Positions 46,912-55,298 of a stretch of 64,000 bases of DNA are shown here, in pieces. The DNA is taken from the NCBI GenBank assembly GCA_963668615.2, contig CAXXCL010000001.1:1-64000 (forward strand). The letters are read 5' to 3'. The notes under the pieces are model-generated. The model was not told where the DNA came from. It searched no databases and saw nothing but the letters and a program-made list of their open reading frames with translations. The stretch is from JAAYPI01 sp963668615. GTDB lineage: Bacteria > Bacteroidota > Bacteroidia > Bacteroidales > Paludibacteraceae. How positions within the stretch are numbered: position 1 is the stretch's first letter; each line of letters begins with the position of its first letter. Position numbers and translations under genes: made by a program.

Positions 46912-46995
46912 TTCTTTCGTTTAACCTATAGCCATATTTTAGGACAAGACTCTTTTTGGTTATTAATTTATCTCAATAAATTCAAATATTGGTTT

Positions 46996-49845
46996 ATGAA
47001 AAAAATTACATCACAGTGGTTTATTAACCCTCAAAAGAAAAGTATTAAATATTACACTCTATTAATTTCTACTTGCTTTTTAATAATAAATAATCAGGGT
47101 CTACACGGACAAGGTGTAGAAATAACAGCAGACGCTAATTCATATATATTAGATCATTTTAACAATTCATCTTCAGGTACTACATACAACACACTGGAAT
47201 ATATTACCGGTTTAGGAGGATTGTCACAAGCTGCAAATTTTACGAATAGTGGTTTTGTTAAGTACTATTGTAACACAAGCCTTCTTTATGCAGCAACTAT
47301 CGAATTTTGGGTAAAACCTACGGCATATGGCACAGGGTTGATTTGTTTTAATTCAAATAATGCTTCGTCAACACCATTAGCAGGGTATTATTTCCATTCA
47401 CAAATTGATGCTACCGGTAAAATAAAAATCAGCGATTGGACGTTACTTTCAGGTACCATTACTGAATTTACAAGTAATTCTTCTATTCCATTAAACCAAT
47501 GGACACATATTGCAATAAGCTGGGGGAGTTCAACAAAAATTTATATAAATGGGGCTATTGATAACCAAACAACCAGTGCCTTTAGACCATTTGCCACTAC
47601 AACTTATGTTTATTTTCCCTATTGGGGAACAGGAACAACCAGTGGCATTGCAATTGATGAATTACATATATCCAATATTCAAAGAACCGATGCTGAAGTC
47701 GCCACACATGCATCGCTTTTTAACAACACCATTATTTCCACCGAAAACTACACAACGAATGTTGATAAAACTTTTGACGTTAAGATAAAAACAAACGAAT
47801 TAGTTACAAGTCAGAATGCTGTTTCTTATCAATTTAATCTCAACTATGATGCAGCAAAGATTCAATACGTTGATAATTCGCTTACCGAAACTATTGCCGA
47901 TGGTGGTACAGTAGTCGTTAATAGCTCTACTGCCGGATTGTTACAAATTAGTTATACGACAAATACCGCTTTAATAGGTTCAGGGGATATTCTTAAATTA
48001 CATTTTAAGGGAATTGCAGAAGGGAACTCTGCATTAACCTTATCAAAATTTTTATATAATTCATCATCAATCTCTAACCTAACAAGCGGAACGGTTAACG
48101 TGCGTGAAAATATTCCACCAACAGCCACCATTACCTATTCTAAGTCTACTGCCAAAGTTAAATCTGGGGATAATCTTATCATTACTGCCACTTTTAACGA
48201 AGAAATAGCAGATGCACCGATACCGCAAATATCCCTTTCAGGAACTGTTTCGTTGGCAGCTACCAATATGACCAAAGTTAGCTCTACCATTTATACATAC
48301 TCTTACACAGTAGAAAATACGAATGGGCAAGTCAATGTTTCGCTTTTAGCAGGAACGGATATTGCCGGAAATGTGGTGGTCGCTACACCTACCAGCGGAG
48401 GTTCGTTTGTAATTGATAATGTCGCTCCTACTGTTGCTATTGGCTACTCCGATACCGATGCAAAAGTAAAACCAAACGATGTTGTAACCGTTACTGCCAC
48501 TTTTAACGAAGAAATGGCAGATGCACCGATACCGCAAATATCCCTTTCAGGAGCTGTTTCGTTGGCAGCTACCAATATGACCAAAGTTAGCTCTACCGTT
48601 TATACATACTCTTACACAGTAGAAAATACGAATGGGCAAGTCAATGTTTCGCTTTTAGCAGGAACGGATATTGCCGGAAATGTGGTGGTCGTTACACCTA
48701 CCAGCGGAGGTTCGTTTGTAATTGATAATGTGGCTCCTACTGTTGCTATTAGCTACTCCGATATAAGCGGTAGTTTTCATTACGGTGAAAACATTACAAT
48801 CACTGCAACATTAAGCGAACCAATAATTGATAATTCAACCTTAAAAATAGCACTTTCCGGTGCAAATACACTTACAGAAACCGACATGATAAAAGTTTCA
48901 GCTACTGTTTACACCTACACTTATACCATAGCTAAAGGAGATGGCACGGTAAATGTTATGGTAAGTAATGTAACTGATGAAGTTGGAAATGCTGTAACAC
49001 CAGCCCCAATAAGTGGAGCAAGTTTCAATGTTATTCCTTTGCGTTATGGCGACATTGATGATAACACTTACGTCCAAACTCTTGATGCTGCGTTAGCATT
49101 ACAGTATTCAGTTGGTCTAACACCCAAAGATTTTACATTACCATGGGCAACTTGGCGAATTACTACCGGTGATGTAGATAATATTCCCAATATCACAGCA
49201 AATGATGCAAGTTTAATTTTAAAATTTTCTGCCGGACTAATTTCAACTTTTCCTGTTTCTGAGAAAAATAATACTGATAATTCACCAACGGCTACAATAA
49301 ACATTGAGGCAGAAAATGGTTATCTCTATTTCAGTTCAATAGGAGAGCTATATGGTTTAAACCTGACAGCGACAGACAATATTGGATTGCTCGGACAACC
49401 ACTGATTTTAAATTCAAATATGATTTTCGCACAAAATATTACATCAACATGTTATGCAATAGGTCTTGCCACTGCTTACACACCCGCAAACAATGAAATA
49501 TTTATGAAAATACCTTTTTCACCGTCTCAAAATATAAATAACCTAATCTTCAATTTGATTGTAAACGGCGAAAGTAAACAAGCAACAGTAAAACTAACAA
49601 CAGGAATTACAGACCTTATTGAACAAAGCGTTTTTTTATATCCAAATCCTGTTAATAATATTCTATTTATCAATGGATTTACAACAAATCCAACTATATC
49701 AATTTATGATACCGATGGAAAAATCGTTTTAAGTAGGAATATTCCCGATAATAAAATAGATATTAGTAATTTAATGAGTGGATTTTATCTGATCAAGATC
49801 CATGATAATAACAAAATTACAACAATGAAATTTATAAAGCAGTAG
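46996..49845 (+). CDS. T9SS-exported modular protein with LamG-like, cohesin-like, Ig-like repeat and dockerin-like domains
   Basis: A large secreted protein of 949 residues. After a late signal peptide (YYTLLISTCFLIINNQGLHGQG, about 20-40, seen in positions) come: a LamG/concanavalin-type domain (about 45-245, IEFWVKP and QWTHIAISWGSSTKIYING); a cohesin-like domain (about 255-370, FDVKIKT...YQFNLNYDAAKIQYV...GDILKLHFKG); three Ig-like repeats of 103 residues (about 375-685), the first two nearly identical; a dockerin-like pair of F-hands (about 685-755, GDIDDNTYVQTLDAALALQY and GDVDNIPNITANDASLIL); a further beta region; and the type IX C-terminal domain (about 875-949, LYPNPVNNILFING to TMKFIKQ). 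It should be exported through T9SS and attached at the surface. No catalytic domain is visible, so an adhesive or scaffolding role is likely. Confidence 0.85.
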   Translation: MKKITSQWFINPQKKSIKYYTLLISTCFLIINNQGLHGQGVEITADANSYILDHFNNSSSGTTYNTLEYITGLGGLSQAANFTNSGFVKYYCNTSLLYAATIEFWVKPTAYGTGLICFNSNNASSTPLAGYYFHSQIDATGKIKISDWTLLSGTITEFTSNSSIPLNQWTHIAISWGSSTKIYINGAIDNQTTSAFRPFATTTYVYFPYWGTGTTSGIAIDELHISNIQRTDAEVATHASLFNNTIISTENYTTNVDKTFDVKIKTNELVTSQNAVSYQFNLNYDAAKIQYVDNSLTETIADGGTVVVNSSTAGLLQISYTTNTALIGSGDILKLHFKGIAEGNSALTLSKFLYNSSSISNLTSGTVNVRENIPPTATITYSKSTAKVKSGDNLIITATFNEEIADAPIPQISLSGTVSLAATNMTKVSSTIYTYSYTVENTNGQVNVSLLAGTDIAGNVVVATPTSGGSFVIDNVAPTVAIGYSDTDAKVKPNDVVTVTATFNEEMADAPIPQISLSGAVSLAATNMTKVSSTVYTYSYTVENTNGQVNVSLLAGTDIAGNVVVVTPTSGGSFVIDNVAPTVAISYSDISGSFHYGENITITATLSEPIIDNSTLKIALSGANTLTETDMIKVSATVYTYTYTIAKGDGTVNVMVSNVTDEVGNAVTPAPISGASFNVIPLRYGDIDDNTYVQTLDAALALQYSVGLTPKDFTLPWATWRITTGDVDNIPNITANDASLILKFSAGLISTFPVSEKNNTDNSPTATINIEAENGYLYFSSIGELYGLNLTATDNIGLLGQPLILNSNMIFAQNITSTCYAIGLATAYTPANNEIFMKIPFSPSQNINNLIFNLIVNGESKQATVKLTTGITDLIEQSVFLYPNPVNNILFINGFTTNPTISIYDTDGKIVLSRNIPDNKIDISNLMSGFYLIKIHDNNKITTMKFIKQ
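48184..48801 (+). repeat. Tandem 309-bp coding repeat, two nearly identical copies
   Basis: Copies at 48184-48492 and 48493-48801 encode the first two Ig-like modules. From the sequence ACTGCCACTTTTAACGAAGA onward the two are almost base-identical for about 270 bp, with only a handful of changes (for example ATAGCAG/ATGGCAG and GGAACTG/GGAGCTG). A third, strongly diverged copy follows in the same 309-bp register (from 48802). The pattern points to recent duplication or gene conversion inside the gene. Confidence 0.9.
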
Positions 49846-50004
49846 TCTTAAAATTTTGTTTTTGCATTTTTCACTGTTATACAGCAAGATAAATAAATGA
49901 AATAAAATTGCTAAGGCAGATATAGGAGCAATGAGGTGTTTATATAAGAGTTAGAAGTGCTCATGCACAGATGTTACGATAATGCAAAACAGAATGCAAT
50001 TAAA

Positions 50005-51396
50005 ATGATTAAAGTTTATCTCGATTGGAATGTAATGGCTCAAATGAAAGGTGGTTATCTGAATGACCTTTTTAATATTTTATCTAATAAAGATAGATTT
50101 TCCATTCCCTATTCTACTTCACATATAGGAGACATTCTATCCAGTTATTCTGAAGAAGCAGAACAACTAGTGAGAATTGAAAAAGATTTAGAATTTATTA
50201 CAAGTATAACTGACAATTATTGTCTTTCAAATAATGGGAAAGACATTATTATCAATCAGTCGAATCCAAAGTTGCTATTTCAAGATAGAGTTGACAATAT
50301 CGGATTTATGACTAATTTCAACTTGGACGCTTTAGAAAAAATTTTCTGTGAGAATGAATTAACGAAAGAATTAGGAAAAACACTCATTACACTACTAAAA
50401 TCTATTCCAGTAGACTCCTTTTTAAAAGACATTTACAATAATCCTGAAGGTAAAAAAAATTTTAATCAACTCTTTCCTGGGCTAGAAGAAAATCCAACAA
50501 TGGATGGTTTTTTTAAAAGTTTTGGACAAAAATATCAAAACTTAAATGAAACTGAAGATTATAAGAAATTAAGAGAGATTACACAAAAAGGACTGGGAAT
50601 AAGTAGGGATAAAATCTTCAATTCCGAAAATCCATACAAAATCATTGACAAAGCTCATGATAAATTTCAGCCACCAATTAACATTCGTATTGATAACTCA
50701 AGAAACGCACCCGAATGGTATAATAAAATATCAAATGAGTATTTAATGCTCGACATGCATGGTTACCAAGAGGACACTGTAAAAATGCAACCAAATAAAA
50801 GAAAAGAAACTTTCAAGAACACGACTGAAGACTCATTTCATTGTGCATTTGCCTCGACTTGCAACTTCTATGTAATAAATGACACCAAATCATATAATAA
50901 AACAAAACAAATTTATAAGAAATTAAATCTTAATACTTTGGTTTTTAAACCAAATGAATTTATAGAACATTATAACAGGTTTTTAAATATAGAGAGTACA
51001 GAAAGACATATTGACAACTTTCTTGGAATATTGAAATCAAATAATTATTATGAGTATTTAGATGAAAAAGGATTCCAAAAAATTTATATAACTCCATATT
51101 TCATATTTGATATTTTCAATAAAATTGTTGTTGTACAACCAGCTAGCAATGAGAAATCTTTTATCTTTCTTTCAAAAAGTTCACCAACTAATGGAAACTA
51201 CACTCATAGTATTGAAATAAAGCTCTTGGTTAAATTGTTAGTTGCACACTTTGGTGTTGACATGAATAATCAAGGTGATGTTTTTGATGAAGAACTGAAA
51301 ACTGAAAATTGGAAAGGAAGAATATGGAAAATTAATGACATTCAATTGAGGCTAATTTCATTGAATGGATATTTACAATTATATTTTGATTTATAA
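50005..51396 (+). CDS. Large protein with PIN-like nuclease motifs, function unknown
   Basis: A 463-residue cytoplasmic protein that I do not recognise as a named family. Its ends look like the two halves of a PIN nuclease fold. The start IKVYLDWNVMAQ has Asp7, and PYSTSHIGDIL has Asp43 at the place of the second acidic residue. Far downstream, DSFHCAFASTCNFYVINDTKSY has Asp276 and Asp293, followed by KKLNLNTLVFKPNEF. About 230 residues of helical sequence are inserted between motifs two and three, which is much longer than in toxin-type PIN proteins. A C-terminal extension of about 130 residues is unassigned. I prefer ATG 50005; an upstream in-frame codon at 49957 would add 16 residues before the first strand. 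There is no small antitoxin-like partner next to it. Confidence 0.6.
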   Translation: MIKVYLDWNVMAQMKGGYLNDLFNILSNKDRFSIPYSTSHIGDILSSYSEEAEQLVRIEKDLEFITSITDNYCLSNNGKDIIINQSNPKLLFQDRVDNIGFMTNFNLDALEKIFCENELTKELGKTLITLLKSIPVDSFLKDIYNNPEGKKNFNQLFPGLEENPTMDGFFKSFGQKYQNLNETEDYKKLREITQKGLGISRDKIFNSENPYKIIDKAHDKFQPPINIRIDNSRNAPEWYNKISNEYLMLDMHGYQEDTVKMQPNKRKETFKNTTEDSFHCAFASTCNFYVINDTKSYNKTKQIYKKLNLNTLVFKPNEFIEHYNRFLNIESTERHIDNFLGILKSNNYYEYLDEKGFQKIYITPYFIFDIFNKIVVVQPASNEKSFIFLSKSSPTNGNYTHSIEIKLLVKLLVAHFGVDMNNQGDVFDEELKTENWKGRIWKINDIQLRLISLNGYLQLYFDL

Positions 51397-51492
51397 ATTG
51401 AGAAAAAATGCACTAACCGCTAACGCTCATACATATGCAATCGTCTGTTTACAAGCAATTTACAGATTTTTCTTCCGCATTCCCCTATGTTC

Positions 51493-51576
51493 ACGCACGA
51501 ATCTTTTCATGTGTGAATTTATTTATTTCTTTTGCATATCTATTTTCTGACCATACAAACGAAAAGATTCGTGCGT
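51493..51576. repeat. 16-bp perfect inverted repeat between convergent genes
   Basis: ACGCACGAATCTTTTC (51493-51508) and GAAAAGATTCGTGCGT (51561-51576) are exact reverse complements, separated by 52 bp of AT-rich sequence. They lie between the PIN-like gene and ansA, which converge. Too distant for an ordinary terminator; it could be the ends of a tiny mobile remnant or a long hairpin. Confidence 0.7.
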
Positions 51577-51596
51577 AAAAGCGATGCTAACTCAGT

Positions 51597-52631
51597 TCAA
51601 AGCACGGTCATTTCCCCTCGCATATTTATACCTAATTGTTGTTTCACATCGTCGGGCGAAGCATATTCACCCAACAGGTACATTAATTTGGTAACAATGG
51701 CTTCGGTGGTACAGTCGAAAGCACTTATCACTCCTGCTTGTAGCAAATTCAGACTGGTTTCGTAGCGTCCCATTTCCACCGAACCGGTACTGCACTGGGT
51801 TTTATTTACTATCAGAATGCCACGCCCTATTGCATCTTGCAACAAATCGGACAGCCACGTCCATCGTGGAGCATTTCCGGCTCCGAAACTCTCTAATACA
51901 ACCGCCTTCAAATTGTCAATATGGAGTATAGCGTGCACCGTCTGTTCGGTTATTCCCGGAAACAATTTCAAAATAACGACGTGCTGATCAATTCTTGTCC
52001 GAACCCGAAGACGAGTTTCAGCCTCGGGATAATGAATATACGAACGGAAATATTTGATATGTACACCGGCTTTGGCAAGTGGCGGATAATTATACGAATT
52101 GAAGGCATTGAAATGTTCGGCATTTTTCTTGGTAGTACGATTTCCCCGAAACAGGTTATCTTCGAAAAAAATACACACTTCAGGCACTATAGATCGTCCG
52201 TTTTCTTTTGCCGAAGCTATTTCGATAGCCGTCAGTAAATTTTCTTTGGCATCCGACCGCATCATTCCGATAGGCAACTGAGCTCCTGTAAAAATTACCG
52301 GTTTAGAAAGATTCTCGAGCATAAAACTCAGTGCCGAAGCCGAATATGCCATTGTATCCGTACCGTGAAGCACCACAAATCCGTCAAATTCTTCGTAATT
52401 TTCTTGAATGGTTCGTACAATGCGTTTCCAAACAAGAGGTTGTACATCGGAAGAATCGATAAGTGGCAAAAAGGGAATACTTTTAATGCGAATACCGGAA
52501 TGTTTCAGTTCAGGCATATAATTTTGCAAACGGTCAAAATCAATAGGACGCAACGCACCTGTAGCCGGATCCTCAGACATACTGATGGTTCCACCGGTAA
52601 AAAGTAACAACACCGAACTTTCTTTTTCCAC
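51597..52631 (-). CDS. ansA: Type I L-asparaginase
   Basis: Hydrolyses asparagine to aspartate and ammonia in the cytoplasm. Family motifs: LLLFTGGTISM (first catalytic Thr), FVVLHGTDTMAYSASALSFML (second Thr, with Asp and the HGTDT signature), VIFTGAQLP and FEDNLFRGNRTTK. The product is about 344 residues, normal for type I. I place the start at a GTG (52631). The open frame upstream begins at a TTG (52676), but the added residues overlap a perfect -7 box (TATCTTTG, 52663-52656 on the minus strand), and the family starts within a few residues of SSVLLLFTGG. It would supply ammonia and aspartate, which fits the nitrogen genes nearby, though no operon link exists. Confidence 0.92.
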   Translation of the reverse strand: MEKESSVLLLFTGGTISMSEDPATGALRPIDFDRLQNYMPELKHSGIRIKSIPFLPLIDSSDVQPLVWKRIVRTIQENYEEFDGFVVLHGTDTMAYSASALSFMLENLSKPVIFTGAQLPIGMMRSDAKENLLTAIEIASAKENGRSIVPEVCIFFEDNLFRGNRTTKKNAEHFNAFNSYNYPPLAKAGVHIKYFRSYIHYPEAETRLRVRTRIDQHVVILKLFPGITEQTVHAILHIDNLKAVVLESFGAGNAPRWTWLSDLLQDAIGRGILIVNKTQCSTGSVEMGRYETSLNLLQAGVISAFDCTTEAIVTKLMYLLGEYASPDDVKQQLGINMRGEMTVL

Positions 52632-52655
52632 AACAATTTTATGAAAGATTTTACA

Positions 52656-52663
52656 CAAAGATA
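52656..52663 (-). promoter_or_regulatory. Predicted -7 box of ansA
   Basis: TATCTTTG on the minus strand, 24 bp before the GTG start chosen for ansA. The -33 element is not clear. Confidence 0.5.
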
Positions 52664-52871
52664 GTGTAAAAGTCAAATAAAATATGGCAGTAAAACAATA
52701 TGAATTTCAATATTTTTTCTGATTGGACATATAAACCGGTATAAAACCACAATTGACAAAGTGCTACAGGTACCTTTGGATGACAGTTTTATGGACGTGA
52801 TATTTTTCTTATCAATATAGTATTATACAATGCTACCACTACCCCAAGCCTCGGTTATAGCTCATTAAAAA

Positions 52872-52912
52872 AAAATAAGGCTCAGTTTTTGAATAAAATT
52901 GAGCCTTATTTT
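52872..52912. promoter_or_regulatory. 13-bp inverted repeat overlapping the fic promoter
   Basis: AAAATAAGGCTCA (52872-52884) and TGAGCCTTATTTT (52900-52912) are perfect reverse complements with a 15-nt loop that contains TTTTTG. The right arm ends one base before the -7 box TATATTTG. The upstream neighbour is divergent, so a terminator is not needed here; an operator for the HTH-bearing Fic protein is plausible. Confidence 0.6.
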
Positions 52913-52913
52913 G

Positions 52914-52921
52914 TATATTTG
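52914..52921 (+). promoter_or_regulatory. Predicted -7 box of fic
   Basis: TATATTTG, consensus. A TTTG at 52888-52891 lies 22 bp upstream. Transcription would begin just before the ATG at 52942. Confidence 0.5.
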
Positions 52922-52941
52922 TGAGCTAAATACATAAAACG

Positions 52942-53983
52942 ATGGCTGAATCAAGACAAACAGCAATTTTAAATTTCATTCAAAACCATGCCAACTGCTC
53001 TTCGGGGTGAAATTCATAAGGAATTTGCAATTTCAATCAGTTATGCCACGGTTAAACGAATTTTGTCTCAACTTTTAACCGATAACTATATTATTACTGC
53101 AGAAGGAAAAGGAAAAGGAACAAGATATTTCATCTCGCCTTCTTACGATTTATTATACTCCATCAACTTAGAGAGTTACTATCTAAAAGAAATTGACGAA
53201 AGAAAAATAAAAGAAGATTTCAATCCAAGCATTTTTGACCTATTGGACAAAAATAACATTTTTACTAAAACGGAACTTTCAAAACTAGCTGACTTACAGA
53301 AAAAATATAGAGAAAACATTGCCCAGTTGTCTGATCTTGAATACAAAAAAGAACTGGAACGCCTTGCTATTGATTTAAGTTGGAAATCGTCTCAGATAGA
53401 AGGGAATACATATTCATTACTTGAAACGGAAAGACTACTTAAAGAAAAAGAAACGGCTGCAGGAAAGACAAAAGAAGAAGCTATCATGCTACTGAACCAC
53501 AAAGATGCGATTGATTTCATGGTAGAAAATCCGGATTATTTAATTCCCCTGACAATTTCTAACATTGAAGATATTCATAGTTTACTTACCAAAGAATTAG
53601 CTGTTGACAAAAACCTGAGAAAACGAAGAATTGGTATTTCAGGAACGAATTACCGTCCCTTGGACAACGAATTTCAGATTCGTGAAGCATTGGAATCGGC
53701 CTGTAAATTAGTAAACAGCAAAGATAATGTCTTCGAAAAAGCACTGTTTATTTTACTGTTAATATCATACATTCAGCCTTTTATGGATGGAAACAAAAGA
53801 ACTGCCAGAATTGTAAGTAATGCTATTTTAATGAACTACAAATATTGTCCTATTTCATTTAGGACAATAGACTCCGTCGATTATAAAAAAGCATTGCTAC
53901 TATTTTACGAACAAAACAACATTTCAAGGTTTAAAGAAATATTTATAAATCAGTTTGAGTTTGCAGTAAAAACATACTTCTAA
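52942..53983 (+). CDS. Fic-domain protein with N-terminal winged helix; frameshifted near its start; catalytic His replaced by Gln
   Basis: Fic proteins transfer AMP or similar groups onto other proteins. From ATG 52942 the frame reads MAESRQTAILNFIQNHANCS and stops at a TGA after a run of four G (53004-53007). With one G fewer it continues GEIHKEFAISISYATVKRIL, a winged helix (about 1-60), giving about 346 residues. An ATG at 52988 in the other frame is an artefact. The Fic domain has the inhibitory helix motif SSQIEGN (about residue 149, S-x-x-x-E-G). The core motif near residue 278 reads QPFMDGNKRTAR where HPFxxGNGRxxR is expected: His is Gln, and the second Gly is Lys as in Doc. Transferase activity is therefore doubtful. 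The HTH suggests DNA binding and possibly autoregulation. Confidence 0.82.
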
Positions 53984-54561
53984 ACAACCACAACTACTTG
54001 GTATCAAAGAAAAGTAAAGTACCCCACAATACAATATTTGCTAAATTTTGTGAATAAAAGGTTCGCATAATCTATTATTATACCATTCTCAGATATAAAA
54101 TAGCAGAAAAATTCCTCGTCAAATAAAAAAGCTCCTGTATTTTCAGACTTTTACCATCCTTTTTTTTCTAAAATCGAACATTTTTGACAAAAAAACTCCA
54201 TTTTAAGTTCAATAACATCTTTTTGAACTAAATCACAAAAATCAAAGTAAAAAAATTAACAATTAAACAAATCGTAAAAATATCAATTTGAAAGCAAATA
54301 TATTGTTTATGCTTTCAAATTGACACCATTGCGTTTATTATTGTTGTCATTTTGAAAGCTTAAAACATTTTTCTATATCTTTTTGCTTTGTTTTATTAAA
54401 ATTTGCTATCATTTTGCATACTTTTACATCGTATTACAAAGCATAATGATAAAACGACATAAAAACATTAATAATTAACAAAAAAAACAATCTTTCTCTT
54501 TGTCGTTGGTAAATCATTTTAATACGGATATAAATATTTATTAATTAAAAAAAATGAAGTT
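53984..54561. other. Long AT-rich leader region before the nitrogen cluster
   Basis: 578 bp without a gene. It contains the inverted repeat at 54284-54322 and a third half-site (listed separately). An imperfect -7 box (TCTCTTTG, 54495-54502) lies 60 bp before the outer-membrane protein gene. No terminator for fic is visible. Confidence 0.6.
54284..54359. promoter_or_regulatory. Operator-like inverted repeat plus extra half-site upstream of the PII-Amt cluster
   Basis: CAATTTGAAAGCA (54284-54296) and TGCTTTCAAATTG (54310-54322) form a perfect 13-bp inverted repeat with a 13-bp centre. A further half-site TTTTGAAAGC lies at 54350-54359 in the first orientation. No T run follows. The layout resembles a regulator binding array about 200 bp before the first gene of the nitrogen cluster. 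Confidence 0.6.
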
Positions 54562-55248
54562 ATGAAAAAAATGAAGTTTTTAGCAATCTGTGCGATTGCA
54601 TTATTCTCATCGACAAGCGTTATGGCACAATTCTCTACAGGTGCCGACGTAGTAAGTTCTTATGTATGGCGTGGTATTCCTCAAGAAGGAACAGGCGGAA
54701 CTCCGTGTATTCAGCCATATTTATCTTATGCAGTTAGTGGTTTCACTATCGGGTCTTGGGCATCAAGCAGTTTCATTGGCAATGTAAAAGAAGTTGATTT
54801 GTATGCTTCTTATGCTATTACCCCATCCTTAGCAGTGACTCTTACCGATTACTACTACAATTTTGGCGTTCAGCCTAATTACTTTAAATACGATGCCGGC
54901 GAAACAGGTCATGTATTTGAAGGATCATTAGCATACACAGGTTCGGCATTTAGTGCATCAATCAATACAATGTTTGCAGGTGCTGATAAAAAAGCAGATG
55001 GAGATAATGCATATTCAACATATGCTGAAGTAGGTTACCAGATTTCTCCTATTGCAAAGGTATTTGTAGGAGCTTCCTTATTGGAAAGTGCGACCTATGG
55101 AAACGATGGATTTGCAGTTACTAACATAGGATTAAAGGTTAGCAAAACGATTCAGATTACAGACAAATTCGGTCTTCCTGTTTACGGAATAGCCGGTGCA
55201 AATCCTGAATCCGGAAATGTATTTTTCGTCGCAGGATTGACATTATAA
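54562..55248 (+). CDS. Predicted outer-membrane beta-barrel protein of the nitrogen cluster (Gcw_chp/TIGR02001-like)
   Basis: A 228-residue protein with a clear signal peptide (FLAICAIALFSSTSVMAQ). The mature part is all-beta, starting with FSTGADVVSSYVWRGIPQ, a form seen in TIGR02001/Gcw_chp outer-membrane proteins, and ends with strand-like FFVAGLTL. Alternating hydrophobic and polar stretches fit about eight strands. Its function is unknown. The position, 51 bp upstream of a PII gene and then amtB, suggests a role in passage or sensing of ammonium or another nitrogen compound across the outer membrane; that is inference. Confidence 0.75.
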   Translation: MKKMKFLAICAIALFSSTSVMAQFSTGADVVSSYVWRGIPQEGTGGTPCIQPYLSYAVSGFTIGSWASSSFIGNVKEVDLYASYAITPSLAVTLTDYYYNFGVQPNYFKYDAGETGHVFEGSLAYTGSAFSASINTMFAGADKKADGDNAYSTYAEVGYQISPIAKVFVGASLLESATYGNDGFAVTNIGLKVSKTIQITDKFGLPVYGIAGANPESGNVFFVAGLTL

Positions 55249-55298
55249 AAATAATTAGCACCATTAAGAGTATTAATCACATTTAAAAATAAAACAAA

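Noticed and set aside
49957..50004. Upstream start for the PIN-like protein
   Set aside because: The 16 extra residues have no strand-like pattern and the PIN first strand begins right at MIKVYLD; kept only as an alternative.
52988..53010. Start of the Fic protein at ATG 52988
   Set aside because: It exists only because of the one-base insertion; the upstream frame restores a winged helix and fits the promoter.
54284..54322. Inverted repeat as the terminator of fic
   Set aside because: It lies 300 bp after the stop, no T run follows either arm, and it has an extra half-site.
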